Shown here piece after piece: positions 45,799 to 57,302 of a DNA stretch of 64,000 nucleotides. The notes beneath the pieces are model-generated. The model searched no databases. It was not told the origin of the DNA and saw nothing but the letters and a program-made list of their open reading frames with translations. A program made the position numbers and the translations under genes. This DNA comes from Fagopyrum homotropicum (taxonomy: Eukaryota; Streptophyta; Magnoliopsida; Caryophyllales; Polygonaceae). The stretch lies in contig BSWB01000006.1 in NCBI GenBank assembly GCA_033239125.1, positions 33,100,001 through 33,164,000 on the forward strand. The letters are read 5' to 3'. The first letter of the stretch is position 1. The number at the start of each line of letters is the position of its first letter.

Positions 45799-46044
45799 CT
45801 TGTTTATAATCAAATTTTAAGAAACGGCGATCTGAGTTTCAGTTCCTGATCGATTTGGAGCTGCAAATTAGGAAGAAAAATTGTTGTGTTTTTGCGCATC
45901 AATATAATGTACTCACTACCACCCCAATTTTCTTTTATAGTAGACGGATATCTTTAATTAATTCATTTTTATTGTTTTTTTTCAAAGAAGAAAAGGAAGT
46001 TTTTTTGGTATGTCAAGTAAGAGGATCAATTTATAAAAAATGAT

Positions 46045-46185
46045 TGAGCTAGAGCATTCTTTCGAACGAGGTTTTCAACATCATTTGCAACAATATTGAT
46101 TTCCGTGAAGATACAATGAACGGAAGAGTACGTAAGTCCTGAGATAATGTTAGATAATTAGAGATGATAATATCTACCTCTCAAT
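46045..46185 (-). pseudogene. LINE-3: end of RNase H domain
   Basis: The minus-strand frame HCIFTEINIVANDVENLVRKN matches the last helix of LINE RNase H domains (typically a REIN-x-VAN motif). It continues the piece at 50975-51311. Confidence 0.65.
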
Positions 46186-46391
46186 TGTTAGTAGTATATA
46201 TTTATTGCTTGATTAATGCTCATTATGTATAGAGTGTTACAAATATGCTCATTAGGTAGAGACCGTTATATAGATGCTCATTATGCAAAGGCTGTTACAA
46301 AGTCTACCCCTCTAACATATATAATGGAGAAGAGCCCAGGAAAGCAGAGGGGACTCTCAACAATTATCATCTCTCACATTAAACTCTAACA
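46186..46391 (+). repeat. Copia-2 5' LTR
   Basis: 206 bp, TGTTAGTAGTATATATTTAT to AAACTCTAACA. It contains repeated units of the type GATGCTCATTATGTA followed by a GTTACAAA tail. A TATA-like TATATAATGG lies at about 46318. Confidence 0.85.
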
Positions 46392-46402
46392 TGGTATCAG
46401 GC
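46392..46402 (+). promoter_or_regulatory. Copia-2 primer binding site
   Basis: TGGTATCAGGC directly after the LTR, matching the initiator-Met tRNA site used by copia elements. Confidence 0.8.
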
Positions 46403-46500
46403 TTCCCGTGAAAACCCTACGTTGTCCACCGTTTTCACGCCGTTCCTTGCTTCCTCCTCAACCTCCAGCCAATCTCTTGCGCCACCATTCATGCCGCCAC

Positions 46501-47099
46501 ATGGCTGCCAACAACGAAAACAATGGTGATGGCGAGGTTCTCTCCGGCAACAACCCCGGGGTCCAGCAGCACCGTCCTCGGCCCTCCAATCGGCCCTACA
46601 TCTGTCGAACATCAAAAACCACATCACTCTCGTCCTCAACATGAACAAAGTCCAATACCACACTTGGGCGAAACTTTTCACCAATGCCGCAATTGCTCAC
46701 GATGTGTTATATCACATTGATGACTCCATTGTCAAAGGTTAGATGTACGCCACCATCTCTGAAGATGTTCTCCTATCGATCATCAAGCCTGGTGTCACGG
46801 CTCACGATACATGGCTTCGTATCAAAGCCTTGTTCCACGACAATCAATCTGCTAGAGCCGCGGAGTTGGAAAGTCGGTTCATCAACCTCAAGCAAGACAC
46901 TTTCCCAACCATGTTCACCTTCAGCCAAGCTCTAAAAGCCATTGCCGACCAACTTGAAGACGTTGGTCATTCCGTCAGCGATGAGTGCCTTGTTTTACAA
47001 CTCATCAATGGCCTCTCGTCTGCCTATGACATATGTGGGGGTATGATAGCCAGACCCAACCCCTACCGTCTTTCTCAACCGCTGAAGTATGCTATCTAG
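46501..47099 (+). pseudogene. Copia-2 gag
   Basis: Starts MAANNENNGDGEV, shifts frame near 46570, then HITLVLNMNKVQYHTWAKLF. After a stop at about 46740 it continues as the UBN2 capsid (VTAHDTWLRIKALFHDN, ARAAELESRFINLKQ, YDICGGMIARPNP). The order matches Ale-type gag. Confidence 0.8.
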
Positions 47100-47901
47100 G
47101 GAGAAAAGCCGCAAAGCTCGCAATTTCAACCCCACTCATGCATTGGTCTCCTCTAAAGATTATCGACCTACCACGCCCACATGGATGAACACCGACCCAC
47201 CAACAGGTTCAAACCCTCCTGGACGGCAACAACCTCGTGACGGATCCGGTCGGAGCCGCCGTCGCAACCCCCACGGCCGCCAGTACACCGGTGCTCCACA
47301 ATACCCTCGGCAGCAGCCCTCAGGTGCCCACCAATGGCACCCCCAACATTGGGTCTCCCCACCAGTACCCTACCCTATAACACATATCCAAAATTACTAC
47401 CCACCGTCGGCACACATCTTGAACAACCTACGCCCAGGCCAACCCGTCCCATACTTTCCCGCAAGTCACCACGTCTACCAGCCAAACCCCGCAGGTCCAA
47501 ACCGCTCAGCTCAACAGGCTCATTACACGACGCAACAACAACCTACGGATTTGGAGTATGTATTTTTTAGCATGGGTCTCCACCCTCCCGACGAGAATTG
47601 GTACATGGACTCAGGCGCGTCCTCCCACATGACCAACAACCAAGGTACACTTTGTTCCTATTTTACTTCTAGTAATTTACCTTCGATTTATGTTGGGAAC
47701 GGAACTCCTATTCCAACTGTCGGTATGGGCCATGTCAACCTAAACACACAACACCCCTTTCGCCTCACCAACGTACTACATTCGCCCCACATTACCAAAA
47801 ACCTTATTTCTATTCGTAAATTTACCACCGATAACAATGTCACTATCGAATTTGACCCTTTGGTTTTAATGTTAAGAATTTACGTACGAGGACCCCTCTA
47901 A
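47089..47901 (+). pseudogene. Copia-2 gag tail and protease
   Basis: A Pro/His/Gln-rich tail with no clear zinc knuckle, then the protease motif WYMDSGASSHMTNN (about 47602) and NVLHSPHITKNLISI. The frame shifts near 47870 within a conserved NNVTIEFDP block. Confidence 0.8.
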
Positions 47902-47997
47902 TGCAGTGCAATAGTTCCGGGGACCTATAGCCCCTCTCCACCGCAAATTCCAGTCCATCGAGTCCATCACCACAACAATCTGTCAACAGTGTCTCGC

Positions 47998-48832
47998 CTC
48001 TTGATGTGTGGCATGCTCGCCTTGGTCATCCCGGCGTTCATGTGATGCACGCACTAAGCTCTAGTCATTTTATCCCGCAAAATAAAGAAATCCCTTTTGA
48101 TCATCTTGTCAGATTGCAAAAAACAAACGTTTACCATTTTCTCCGTCGAATACTCGCATTTTTGCTCCCTTTGACATTTTGCATTGTGATCTTCAGACAT
48201 CTCATTTACCTAGTGAGAGTGGTTTTAATTATTATTTGGTTCTCTTGGATGACTTTACCAATTATGTTTGGGTTTTTCCTTTACGTAATAAATCAGATAC
48301 GCATGCCATATTCATACACTTCCATGCTCTTGTCAAGACACAATTCAACGTTTACATAAAAAGCTTTCAATGTGACATGGGTGGGGAATTTGAAAATAAA
48401 TCCGTTCATGACTTTTGTAAACGTCAAGCTATCGTCATCCGCTATTCTTGTCCACAAACCTCACCACAAAACGGTAAAGTCGAACATGTCCTACGAACCT
48501 TAAATGATAAAGTACGCACCATCCTCTTCCACACCTCTCTTCCGCCCTCTTTTTGGGTAGAAGCCCTTCACATGGCTACCTACCTTCACAATATTCTACC
48601 CTCAAAATCCACTACATTCCCAAACCCGACGGTCGCCTTATACAACCGTCAACCCTCCTACGCCCACCTTCGTGTATTTGGGTGCCTATGCTTCCCTAAC
48701 ATGAGCGCCACCGCTCCCCACAAGTTATCTCCTCGCTCCACAAAATGCGTTTTTTGGTGTTCTCAGCTAACCATCAGGGGTACAAGTGCATGCGTCTTGA
48801 CACCAAACGGGTTCTCAATTCTCGACATGTAA
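47998..48832 (+). pseudogene. Copia-2 pre-integrase and integrase
   Basis: WHARLGHPGVHVMHAL (48009) is the pre-integrase motif. After a shift near 48150, integrase: HCDLQTSHLPS, YYLVLLDDFTNYVWVFPL, FQCDMGGEF (second Asp) and SCPQTSPQNGKVEHVLRTL (catalytic Glu). The first core motif is poorly kept. The C-terminus is LRVFGCLCFPN and KLSPRSTKCVF. Confidence 0.8.
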
Positions 48833-49251
48833 TCTTCGACGAGTTAACGTTCCCATACGCCTCGCCTGAACCTAGCCCGTCACCCACCCACAATGACGAA
48901 CCCACCCTATTGCCCCTATTACACCGGATTTTTCAGTCCGTAGCCCCGACTCAACCCATTCCACCACTGGCTTCCCCATCGCCTCACCTCGCACACCCAA
49001 ACATAACAACCCCCCTCCTGGTCTCTCCGGCACACCAGACCACACGACAGAACCAGCCAATTCATCCCCGCTCCCCTACAAGCCCGTTCGCCACACCGCA
49101 GCCGGCCCACCCTACCCCCGTCCCTCGAGCCCAAGTAGGAATTTTCAAACCTAACCCGAAATACAACCTCAACACCACATTCCCGAGCATCACTGCCGTA
49201 CCTAAATCTTCTAAAAATCCTTGCAAGACCCAAACTAACATGCTGCTCTAA
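48745..49251 (+). pseudogene. Copia-2 integrase C-terminus and Pro-rich linker
   Basis: HQGYKCMRLDTKRVLNSRHV ends the integrase. A Pro/Ser/Thr-rich linker leads to PNPKYNLNTTFPS before the RT. Confidence 0.7.
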
Positions 49252-50480
49252 ACGAAGAGTTTAGTACTTTAATTAAAAATGGAACGTGGGACTTGGTCCC
49301 TCTTCCCCGGGATGCTAATATTATTTGTTGCATGTGGCTTTTCAAACGTAAGTATAGGTCTGATGGCACCCTAGAGCGTCATAAAGCCCGCCTGGTGGTG
49401 AATGGATGATCACAAGAAGTTGGGGTTGATTGTGATGAAACCTTTACCCCGGTAGTTAAACCGGCTACTATTCAGACCGTTCTAAGCATAACATTGCACC
49501 ATGACTGGCCTATTCATCAGTTAGACGTCAAGAATGTCTTCCTTCATGGTCACCTTGAGGAAACTGTGTACATGCATAAGACACCCGGCTTCACGGATCC
49601 GTCTCGACCGTCCCATGTCTGCCTCCTCCAGAAGTCCTTATACGGACTCAAACAGGCGCCTCGCGCCTAGTATCACCGTTTTTCCACATACCTATTCAAA
49701 CTTGGTTACCACAACTACCAATTGGATCACTCCCTGTTCGTCTACCGGGACACGCACGCCGCAACCTATTTGCTCTTATACGTAGACGACATTGTACTGA
49801 CTACGTCTTCACCCGCCATCATGTCTCACTTGATGACCATGCTTCGATCGGAATTCTCTATGACCGACTTGGGCGACTTGAGCTATATCCTCGGAGTCTC
49901 GGTTGTTCGTAATGCTACAGGTTTGTTCCTTCACCAAACAAAGTATACCCTTGAGATACTTGACAAGGCCAAAATGACAAACTGTAAACCGGCTACTAGT
50001 CTTGTTGATTGTAAGGCAAATCTTGATAGCGCATCTAGCCCAAAAATGTCCGACCACATGGTCTACCGCAGCCTCACTGGCGCTCTTTAATATCTCACAA
50101 TCACCCGCCCGGATATCTCGTTTGCTATTCAACAGGTATGTCTCTTTATGCATGACCCTCGCGAACATCATTTTCAAGCAATGAAACGGATCATACGCTA
50201 CATCAAGGGAACGACAAACATGGGTATCCACCTGAATCGCTCTTCTTCGGAATGTCTAACGGCTTACACTGATGCCGATTGGGCAGGATGTCCGGATACG
50301 AGGCGGTCTACATCTGGGTTTGGCAATTTCTTAGGTGACAATCTGATCTCATGGTCTTCTAAGCACCAGGCCACTCTGTCTCGATCGAGCGCGGAGGCTG
50401 AATATCGCGGAGTTGCCAATGTTGTGGCCGAGACGTGCTGGTTTCGGAATCTGTTGCTCGAATTACAAGCGCCGCTCTGA
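49252..50480 (+). pseudogene. Copia-2 reverse transcriptase and RNase H
   Basis: NGTWDLVPLPRDANI, GTLERHKARLVVNG, HQLDVKNVFLHGHLEETVYM (first catalytic Asp), LLQKSLYGLKQAPRA, then LLLYVDDIVLTT (catalytic YVDD at about 49777) and MTDLGDLSYILGV. RNase H: AYTDADWAGCPDTRRST, SWSSKHQATLSRSSAEAEYRG. Stops at 49408, 49668, 50088 and 50478 break it; remnants of the tail run on to about 50730. Confidence 0.85.
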
Positions 50481-50740
50481 CACACCACCCTCGTGTATTG
50501 TGACAACGTTTATGCCGTGTACCTTTCCTCCAACCCGGTGCAACACTAGGCACTAAACACGTGGAAATTGACATTCATTTCGTTCGAGAAATGGTAGCAA
50601 TGGGTTAGGTTCGAGTACTCCACGTTCCGTCCGCTCACCGGTATGCGGACATCTTCACCAAAGGGCTTCCTACTCCATTATTTACTGCATTCCGTTCTAG
50701 TCTGTGCATTCGCTCTCCTCATGCTGCGATTGAGGGAGGT

Positions 50741-50974
50741 TGTTAGTCGTATATATTTATCGCTTGTTTAATGCTCATGATGTATAGGGTGTTACAAATA
50801 AGCTCATTATGTATAAGCGGTTACAAAGATGCTCATTATGTAGAGACCGTTACAAAGATGCTCATTATGTAAAGGTTGTTACAACGCCTACCCCTCTAAT
50901 ATATATAATGGAGAAGAGTCCAGGAAAGTAGAGGGGATTCTCATAATAATCATCTCTCACATTAAACTCTAACA
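50741..50974 (+). repeat. Copia-2 3' LTR
   Basis: 234 bp, preceded by the purine tract TGAGGGAGG. It has one more internal copy of the GCTCATTATGTA unit than the 5' LTR, which accounts for the 28-bp length difference. Confidence 0.85.
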
Positions 50975-51311
50975 CCAATGAGGCTTCCAAGTCTGATTAA
51001 TCGCATTTATTAATATCAAAGTGTCTTCGACGAATTTTCTTAGGCGTCACAGTTCAGTTTGACATAATCATTTTTTGGTCTATTCCATTTTATGTTTTTG
51101 GTTTTACATTTATGTTTCGGGATTTCCATGTTGTTCGCGGTCACTCTAGTGTTAGCCTTGTCCAACTCACTAATTTGGTTTGTAGCTAGAAGATTTAAAT
51201 TTTGGGGTACCGTTTTTTTGTTAAAGATGACTTGGTTTCTAGTTATTCATATGTTCCACCAAATGACCACAAGGTTTTCTTACTTCCGATGGACTTATTT
51301 TTCCTTGTAAG
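50975..51311 (-). pseudogene. LINE-3: linker and N-terminal RNase H
   Basis: The minus-strand frame gives VVIWWNI, ITRNQVIFNKKT, then KWNRPKNDYVKLNCDA, the start of the RNase H domain. A piece of the domain appears lost before SKTLILINAINQTW. It connects 62480 with 46185. Confidence 0.75.
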
Positions 51312-53117
51312 TGATAACACGATTTATAACATAGTTTTAGGTGTTCATTTAGATAGAATTCTCGCTCATTCATGCATGATCTAGCATTAGTTCAAGACGT
51401 TTTGCACCCAATTCACGTATTTTGTCGAGATAGACGTCTACACGGACTTGTGCGCGTTTTGTAGGTATTTCGGGAAGTTTAGGAGCTTAAACGACGCGTT
51501 TGAGGATCGTTCATTTAGATGACACACCCTCGGACTCATTAGGACACAAGCCAAGGGCTGAGGAGGACTCATGGAACCTTGCCAACACAAGCCATGCACC
51601 AAACCACAGCTTAATGATCCAAGGCGAAGTTTCTGCATAGAATCACGGTTCTCTGAAGAACCACGGCCGTGGAAATGACCGTGGATTTTGCCAGATTCTC
51701 GTGACAGCTGTTCCACGACTCTCATGGCCAGCTCATGCAAGATTTGTTATAAAAGTGGTCCTTCATGGGTTGTTTGAGGCAGCTGGGGTAGTTTGGGAGC
51801 AGCTCATCCATTATCCATTTCTCTCTAACAAATATATTCTCAAAAACAAGAAGTTTTTTTAGGAAGGAAAGTGTCAAAGAGAAGAAGAAGAGTTCCATTG
51901 AAGAGGAGGAGAAGAACACACACCATAGCTATCTTGTATTTCGGATTTCGTTTTCTAGAGATTGTATGAATCTTTGAACCTTCTTTTGGAAGGGTTGTAA
52001 GTGGCTCTATTCTAATCTTCAGCTTAGTTTTGAATTAAGTTCACTTGTTCATCTCTCTTCTTTCATTATCTTGCAATGGATGTTTTGATTTTATGTTTGT
52101 TTGCTTCGATTTCCATTATGAATGTTGTAGGCTAAATTGATGTGGTTCTAGGGTAAGGAAAGGATGGTTATGGCTAGAACTATGATAGGATGGACTTAGA
52201 TTTACCTTTGGATGACTTTTGCTTATGAACGTAGTTGTTGTTAGAAATCACGGGTAGTTCTTGAAGAACCACGGCCGTGGTTTAGGAAGAACAAACCGTG
52301 ATTCTCCCTGGTTCGAAGGATCTTGCCTTAGACCTATAAAATGTTGAAACCCTAAGTGTTTGTTGAGTTTAACCTACCTAGTGTAGTGACTAAGTGTTAG
52401 GAGAGACTTACCCGCTAATCCTTGCCCTTAGAATCTAAAATAGCAAACCTTAGGTAGTGGTGAGTCTAATAAGCCGCCATTGGATTAGATGTGCTAGGAT
52501 AGTTGCTTAGGACTTCCCTTTCCAAGACTTACCCGGTAAGGATAGGTTAGACCCCTAATTTACAATCCGGTTTGTGTAGAATTCCTATCCTTAGGTTCTT
52601 AGAGACTTACCCGGTAATAAGACCTTAGGTGTGGACTAGTTGGACCATGAGACCTACCCGGTAATTGATCCCAAATTAGATACACTTAATCCCAACATAT
52701 CATAGTTAATCCAAAGAATGAATAGATAACTTGAGTTCTATGCCATAACCGGAACTTCCGACCCCTAGAATCCGTCTTTTCTTTCCTTGATCATTATCTT
52801 GTTTGGTTTGCTCATTTGTGCTGATTTTTAGTTTAGTTTGATTGTTTACGTTGCATGAATTGTGATCTTTGATTGATCACCAAAAACCAACCAAAAACAA
52901 TTGAGATTTTCATTTCTTTGTTTCCCCCTTTTCTAACCTTAGACCTTCACTAAACTTAATCACAAAACCGAATCAATTTCACCTTAGTCTTTGTGTTCGA
53001 CCTCGGAATACTATCCATACTACAAACGTCCCATACACTGCGGGTGCGCTAGAAGTTAGGATAAATATAACGAGTATAAATTTAAGGCTTATTGCATGCA
53101 CACTTTTTAGCGTAACA
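51312..53117 (+). repeat. Gy2 5' LTR
   Basis: Begins TGATAACACGATTTATAAC and ends TTTTTAGCGTAACA. CCACGGCCGTGG occurs at 51661-51672 in U3 and at 52269-52280 in U5. The U5 end (GTGTTCGA...TACACTGCGGGT) is recognisably related to Gy1. Confidence 0.95.
51748..51754 (+). promoter_or_regulatory. Gy2 5' LTR TATA box
   Basis: TATAAAA in GTTATAAAAGTGG, 76 bp after the end of the U3 palindrome. The spacing is close to that in Gy1, where the cluster ends 80 bp before the TATA box. Confidence 0.65.
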
Positions 53118-53123
53118 AGTTTT

Positions 53124-53141
53124 TGGCGCCGTTGCCGGGGA
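53124..53141 (+). promoter_or_regulatory. Gy2 primer binding site (tRNA-Asp)
   Basis: TGGCGCCGTTGCCGGGGA, complementary to the 3' 18 bases of plant tRNA-Asp(GUC), seven bases from the LTR end. Confidence 0.9.
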
Positions 53142-53258
53142 CTAGGTCTAGATTGAGTCTATTTTGTGATTGTTTCTAGTGTAGATCTTTCTTGTTGCTT
53201 TTGATCTCTCTTTGGTTGGTGTCTTTGCTTTTCAGGACATCTATTACTCTTTAGGTGT

Positions 53259-53744
53259 ATGCGAAGATCTCGTGGCAAGGATTTAGCTCCATTCGATCCC
53301 GAACCGGAGAAAACCCTTCGATCTAGATCCAAGAACATCCGAAAAGAGAAAGAGATGGTCGGTAGAAATCTTCAAGCTGAGTTGGATGAAGCCTTAGAGC
53401 AAATAAGGCTAAGAGATGAGCTCTTGGAGGAAGAAAGGAGACTTGCCAATGAGAGGCAAGAGGAAACAAGGAGGGAGATTGAGGAGATTAGGCAAGCCCT
53501 TGTTCAAGGAGAGCTTATTCGCCGACAACCTCCACCTCCTCCACCACAACCGCAGCCGGCGGCCAATGTTAGGGTTGTTCCCATTGCTATTGAGGAGCCA
53601 CAAAACCTAGGGAGACGTATGGATCCGGCACAAAGAGCACACCGACCGGGTGTGAATCTAGGAGATCCCGCAACCCACAACTATGAGCTCCGCCCTCAAG
53701 TTCTACAAATGATCCGGCACAATCAATTTGGAGGGATGGAATGA
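53259..53744 (+). pseudogene. Gy2 gag N-terminus
   Basis: Starts MRRSRGKDLAPFDPEPEK. A long charged coiled coil (residues 35-90) is followed by a Pro run and RRMDPAQRAHRPGVNLG. TGA at 53742-53744 is in frame with the following 1179-codon stretch, so it is a nonsense mutation or leaky stop and not the natural end. Confidence 0.8.
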
Positions 53745-56700
53745 GAGTCTCCTCATCAACACTTGATGAACTATGAGATCTTGATGGAGACTCTTAGGCC
53801 GCCAAGATTAGAGAGCAACAACCATAAGCTTAGGGCTTTTTCCTTCTCTCTTAAGGATAAAGCCTTGGCTTGGTATCAATCTATTCCACAAGGGCGAGTT
53901 GGTACTTGGGAGGAGATGACAACCGAGTTCTTGACCAAGTTCTTCCCACCTTCCAAGACCACCGAATTAAGAGGGAAGATCAATGCCTTCGTGATGAGGG
54001 ATAGAGAAAGTTTGTTCAAGTCTTGGGAGAGATTCAAAGACCTTCTCCTAGATTGTCCACACCATGGCATACCGAAAATTGAGCTATTGGAGATCTATTT
54101 CAAGGGACTTGATGAAGATAGTCAATTCAAGCTTCAATCTCTTTCCGGTGGGACATTTATGGAGAAACATGTAGATGATGCTTGGGAGTTTGTGGAGAAG
54201 CAAGCTCTAGTTATTGAGAAGTACTCTCATAGGAAGAGTGAAGGAAGAAAGGCGGGAGCATATGAGGTGAGCGAAGTCACCATGAGCAATTTCAAGCTTG
54301 ACGCCATCAACAACGAGTTGAAATCCTTGAGAGAGTTGTGTACTACAACCTTGAAGAGCCAAGCAACTCCTCAAGTGCTTCCACAAGCCAACCTATCTTC
54401 CAAGGAGGAGGATGTGAATTATATGGGAAGGGGCAACTTCAACAATTACCAAGGCCCAAGGAATTTCAACAACCGGCAATTCAACAATTACCGGCCCAAC
54501 CACAACCATCCCGGATTCTCTTACTCTAACCCGGATGGAGCCTTGAACCCTCCCGCCTCCACAAGCACAACTCCACCACAAAGAGCTTCACAAGAATCTC
54601 CACTCGGTTTTTCTCAACCTTCAAAGGATAGGACCGAAGTCATGTTTGAACAATTGCTAGGAAGATTGAGTGGACTTGAGAGCACCGTGACTTCAATTTC
54701 TAAAGCTCAAAAGGTCTTGGAAGCACAAGTCTTTCAAAAGGCGGGTGAAGCACATAGAGATCCGGGAAAGCTTCCCGGAAGAACCGAAGACAACCCAAGA
54801 GGCCAAGTGTCGGCTATCACAACAAGGAGTGGGTTGAGTATGAAGGATCCTTTGCCCAAGGACCAAGCTAAGGGAAAGCAAGTAGTGGTAGAAGAGGGAA
54901 GAAAACAAGAAGATGGAGGCAAGAGCAAAGATGTAGAGCCAACCTATGTGGCACCACCTCCATACAAGCCACCACTACCATTCCCACAATCAAGAGCAAG
55001 AGCTCGTTTGGACAATCACTTTGGTAAGTTCCTTAAATTAATGTCCAAGTTATATATTAACATTCCGTTCATGGATGCCATCTTAGGAATGCCGGCATAT
55101 GGGAAGTTTTTGAAAGAAATACTCTCCAACAAAAGGAAGTTGGAGGAGTATGGGGAGATAAGGATGACCAAGAGATCCTCGGAATTGATCCAAACCATGA
55201 AGGAAGAGATGCCTCCCAAGCTAAGGGATCCGGGCTCTTTTTGCGTCCCAATAGGAGTGGGTGATGTGAAGTACGAGGCCCTTTGTGATCTTGGGGCGAG
55301 TGTAAGCATCATACCGCTTGCACTTAGCAACAAGGTCGGGCTAGGAGAGCCAAAGCCGGTCAAGATGACCCTCTATATGGCGGACCGTTCTATCACTCAT
55401 CCGGTTGGGATTCTAGAGGACATTCCGGTGCAGCTAGGAGGATTCTACGTGCCTATTGATTTTGTAGTGTTGGACATTCCGGCGGATTATCCGGTTCCTA
55501 TCATCTTAGGAAGACCTTTCCTAGCCACTTCCGGATGCTTAGTGGATTGCAAGAATGGGACTCTCTCCTTCAACATCGGGGAAGAGAACATCAAGTTCAA
55601 GCTGTCCACAATGATGAAAGGGCCAACCCTTGATGAAGATATCTTCAACATAGTCGAGCATGAAGAATCTAGGGAAGTTGTGAGCTCGATCTTGATCAAG
55701 GACCCCTTGGAGAAGGTTCTTACCTTAAGCATGATGGAGGAAGGTGTTGAAGAGGCTTGCAATGAAGAGATCAAGGCCTTGGAAGCCTTGGAAGAGGAGC
55801 CAAGAGTTGGATTTGAGAGCCACAAAGAGGTGGTGAACAGCTGCAAGTTCCACGGTCGAGATTTATATTCCACGGCCGTCAAACTTTCTGGACAACTCCG
55901 AGAAGCAAGCTTGGCAAGAACCACGGCCGTGGAAGATGAGCAACCCGTGTTTCCAACCGTGGTTTTCCCTGAATCAACTCTTGATGATGATCAAGCTTCT
56001 AGGAGCCATGGGGAGTCTTCCTTTGCTTTGGATTCATCTCATCCAACCTTATTTGGATCGTCTTCAACCGATAGAGGTCCTCCCTCACTTGAACTTAAAC
56101 CCCTTCCCTCTCATTTAAAGTATGCATTTCTTGGTGATAATTCTACATATCCTGTGATTGTTAATGCATGCTTGAGTGATGATGAACTTGCTAAATTGCT
56201 GCATGAACTAAGATTGCATAGGAAAGCCATTGGTTATACTATTGATGATTTGGTTGGCATTAAGCCATCTTTGTGCATGCATAAGATAATGATGGAAGAT
56301 AACCACAAACCCTCTATTGAACATCAAAGGAGATTGAATCCTATAATGAAAGAGGTGGTCAAAAAGGAAATCATTAAGTTGCTAGATGCGGGAATTATCT
56401 ACCCTATCTCGGATAGTAAGTGGTTTAGCCCCGTTCATGTAGTGCCAAAGAAGGGTGGAATGACGGTAGTAACTAATGAGAACAATGAACTAATACCGAC
56501 TAGGACGGTTACGGGGTGGAGGATGTGCATTGATTATAGGAAATTGAACATGGCCTCTAGGAAAGATCACTTCCCCCTCCCCTTCATTGACCAAATGCTA
56601 GAAAGGTTAGCTCAACACTCTCATTTTTGCTATTTAGATGGGTATAGTGGATTCTTCCAAATCCCTATCCACCCCGATGACCAAGAGAAAACGACTTTTA

Positions 56701-57302
56701 CATGTCCATGGGGTACCTTTGCATATAGGAGAATGCCATTTGGGTTGTGTAATGCACCCGCCACCTTCCAAAGGTGTATGATGGCCATCTTTTCGGAATA
56801 CATAGAAAATATCATGGAAGTGTTCATGGATGATTTCTCTGTTTATGGTTCTTTTTTCGATGATTGCTTGGCTAACTTGTCATTAGTGTTGCAAAGATGT
56901 GAGGAGACAAATCTTGTCTTAAATTGGGAAAAATGCCACTTCATGGTAAGTGAAGGGATTGTGTTAGGACACTTGGTGTCTAACCATGGCATTGAGGTTG
57001 ATAGGGCTAAGATTGAAACGATAGAGAAGTTGCCACCACCTACCTCAGTGAAGGGGGTAAGGAGTTTCTTAGGGCATGCCGGTTTTTACCGGAGGTTTAT
57101 TCAAGACTTCTCTAAAACTTCTAAGCCTCTCACTAACCTACTAATGAAAGATGTTGATTTTGTCTTTTCCAAGGATTGTCTTGAAGCTTTTTGTAGGTTG
57201 AAGAACGCCTTGATCTCCGCACCTATCATGCAACCTCCGGATTGGAGTCTACCATTTGAGATCATGTGCGATGCAAGCGATGTGGCCGTTGGGGCCGTTT
57301 AG
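53745..57302 (+). pseudogene. Gy2 gag capsid, protease and reverse transcriptase
   Basis: Open from 53745. Gag capsid (KLRAFSFSLKDKALAWYQSIP, FPPSKTTELRGKINAF), an Asn/Pro-rich region, PPLPFPQSRARARLDNHFGKF, protease CDLGASVSIIPLALS and ILGRPFLATSGC. A linker carries palindromes at 55849-55963. RT follows: YTIDDLVGIKPSLCMHKI, YLDGYSGFFQIPIHP, and FMDDF at about 56826 (catalytic). RNase H begins at CDASDVAVGAV, where a one-base loss at about 57297-57300 (TTT where the frame needs one more base) ends the frame. RT is complete and all catalytic residues are present. Confidence 0.9.
55849..55963 (+). repeat. Palindrome cluster inside the Gy2 pol frame
   Basis: CCACGGTCGAG, CCACGGCCGTC, an exact CCACGGCCGTGG (55921-55932) and two CCGTG half-sites, located between protease and RT as in Gy1. 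Both elements share the local protein text LYSTAV, so the site is ancestral. Confidence 0.8.

Larger units (their letters stand above)
46186..50974 (+). mobile_element. Copia-2: degenerate Ty1/copia element, 4789 bp
   Basis: LTRs at 46186-46391 and 50741-50974, with flanks TCAAT and CCAAT (one mismatch). It has the full copia gene order. The interior is distinctly GC-richer than its surroundings. Short LTRs and protein text suggest the Ale/Retrofit group, by eye only. Many stops and shifts show it is old. It is inserted in the RNase H part of LINE-3. Confidence 0.88.

Noticed and set aside
51070..51310. Plus-strand open frames read as a membrane protein
   Set aside because: The minus strand carries LINE linker and RNase H motifs that join to neighbouring LINE-3 pieces.
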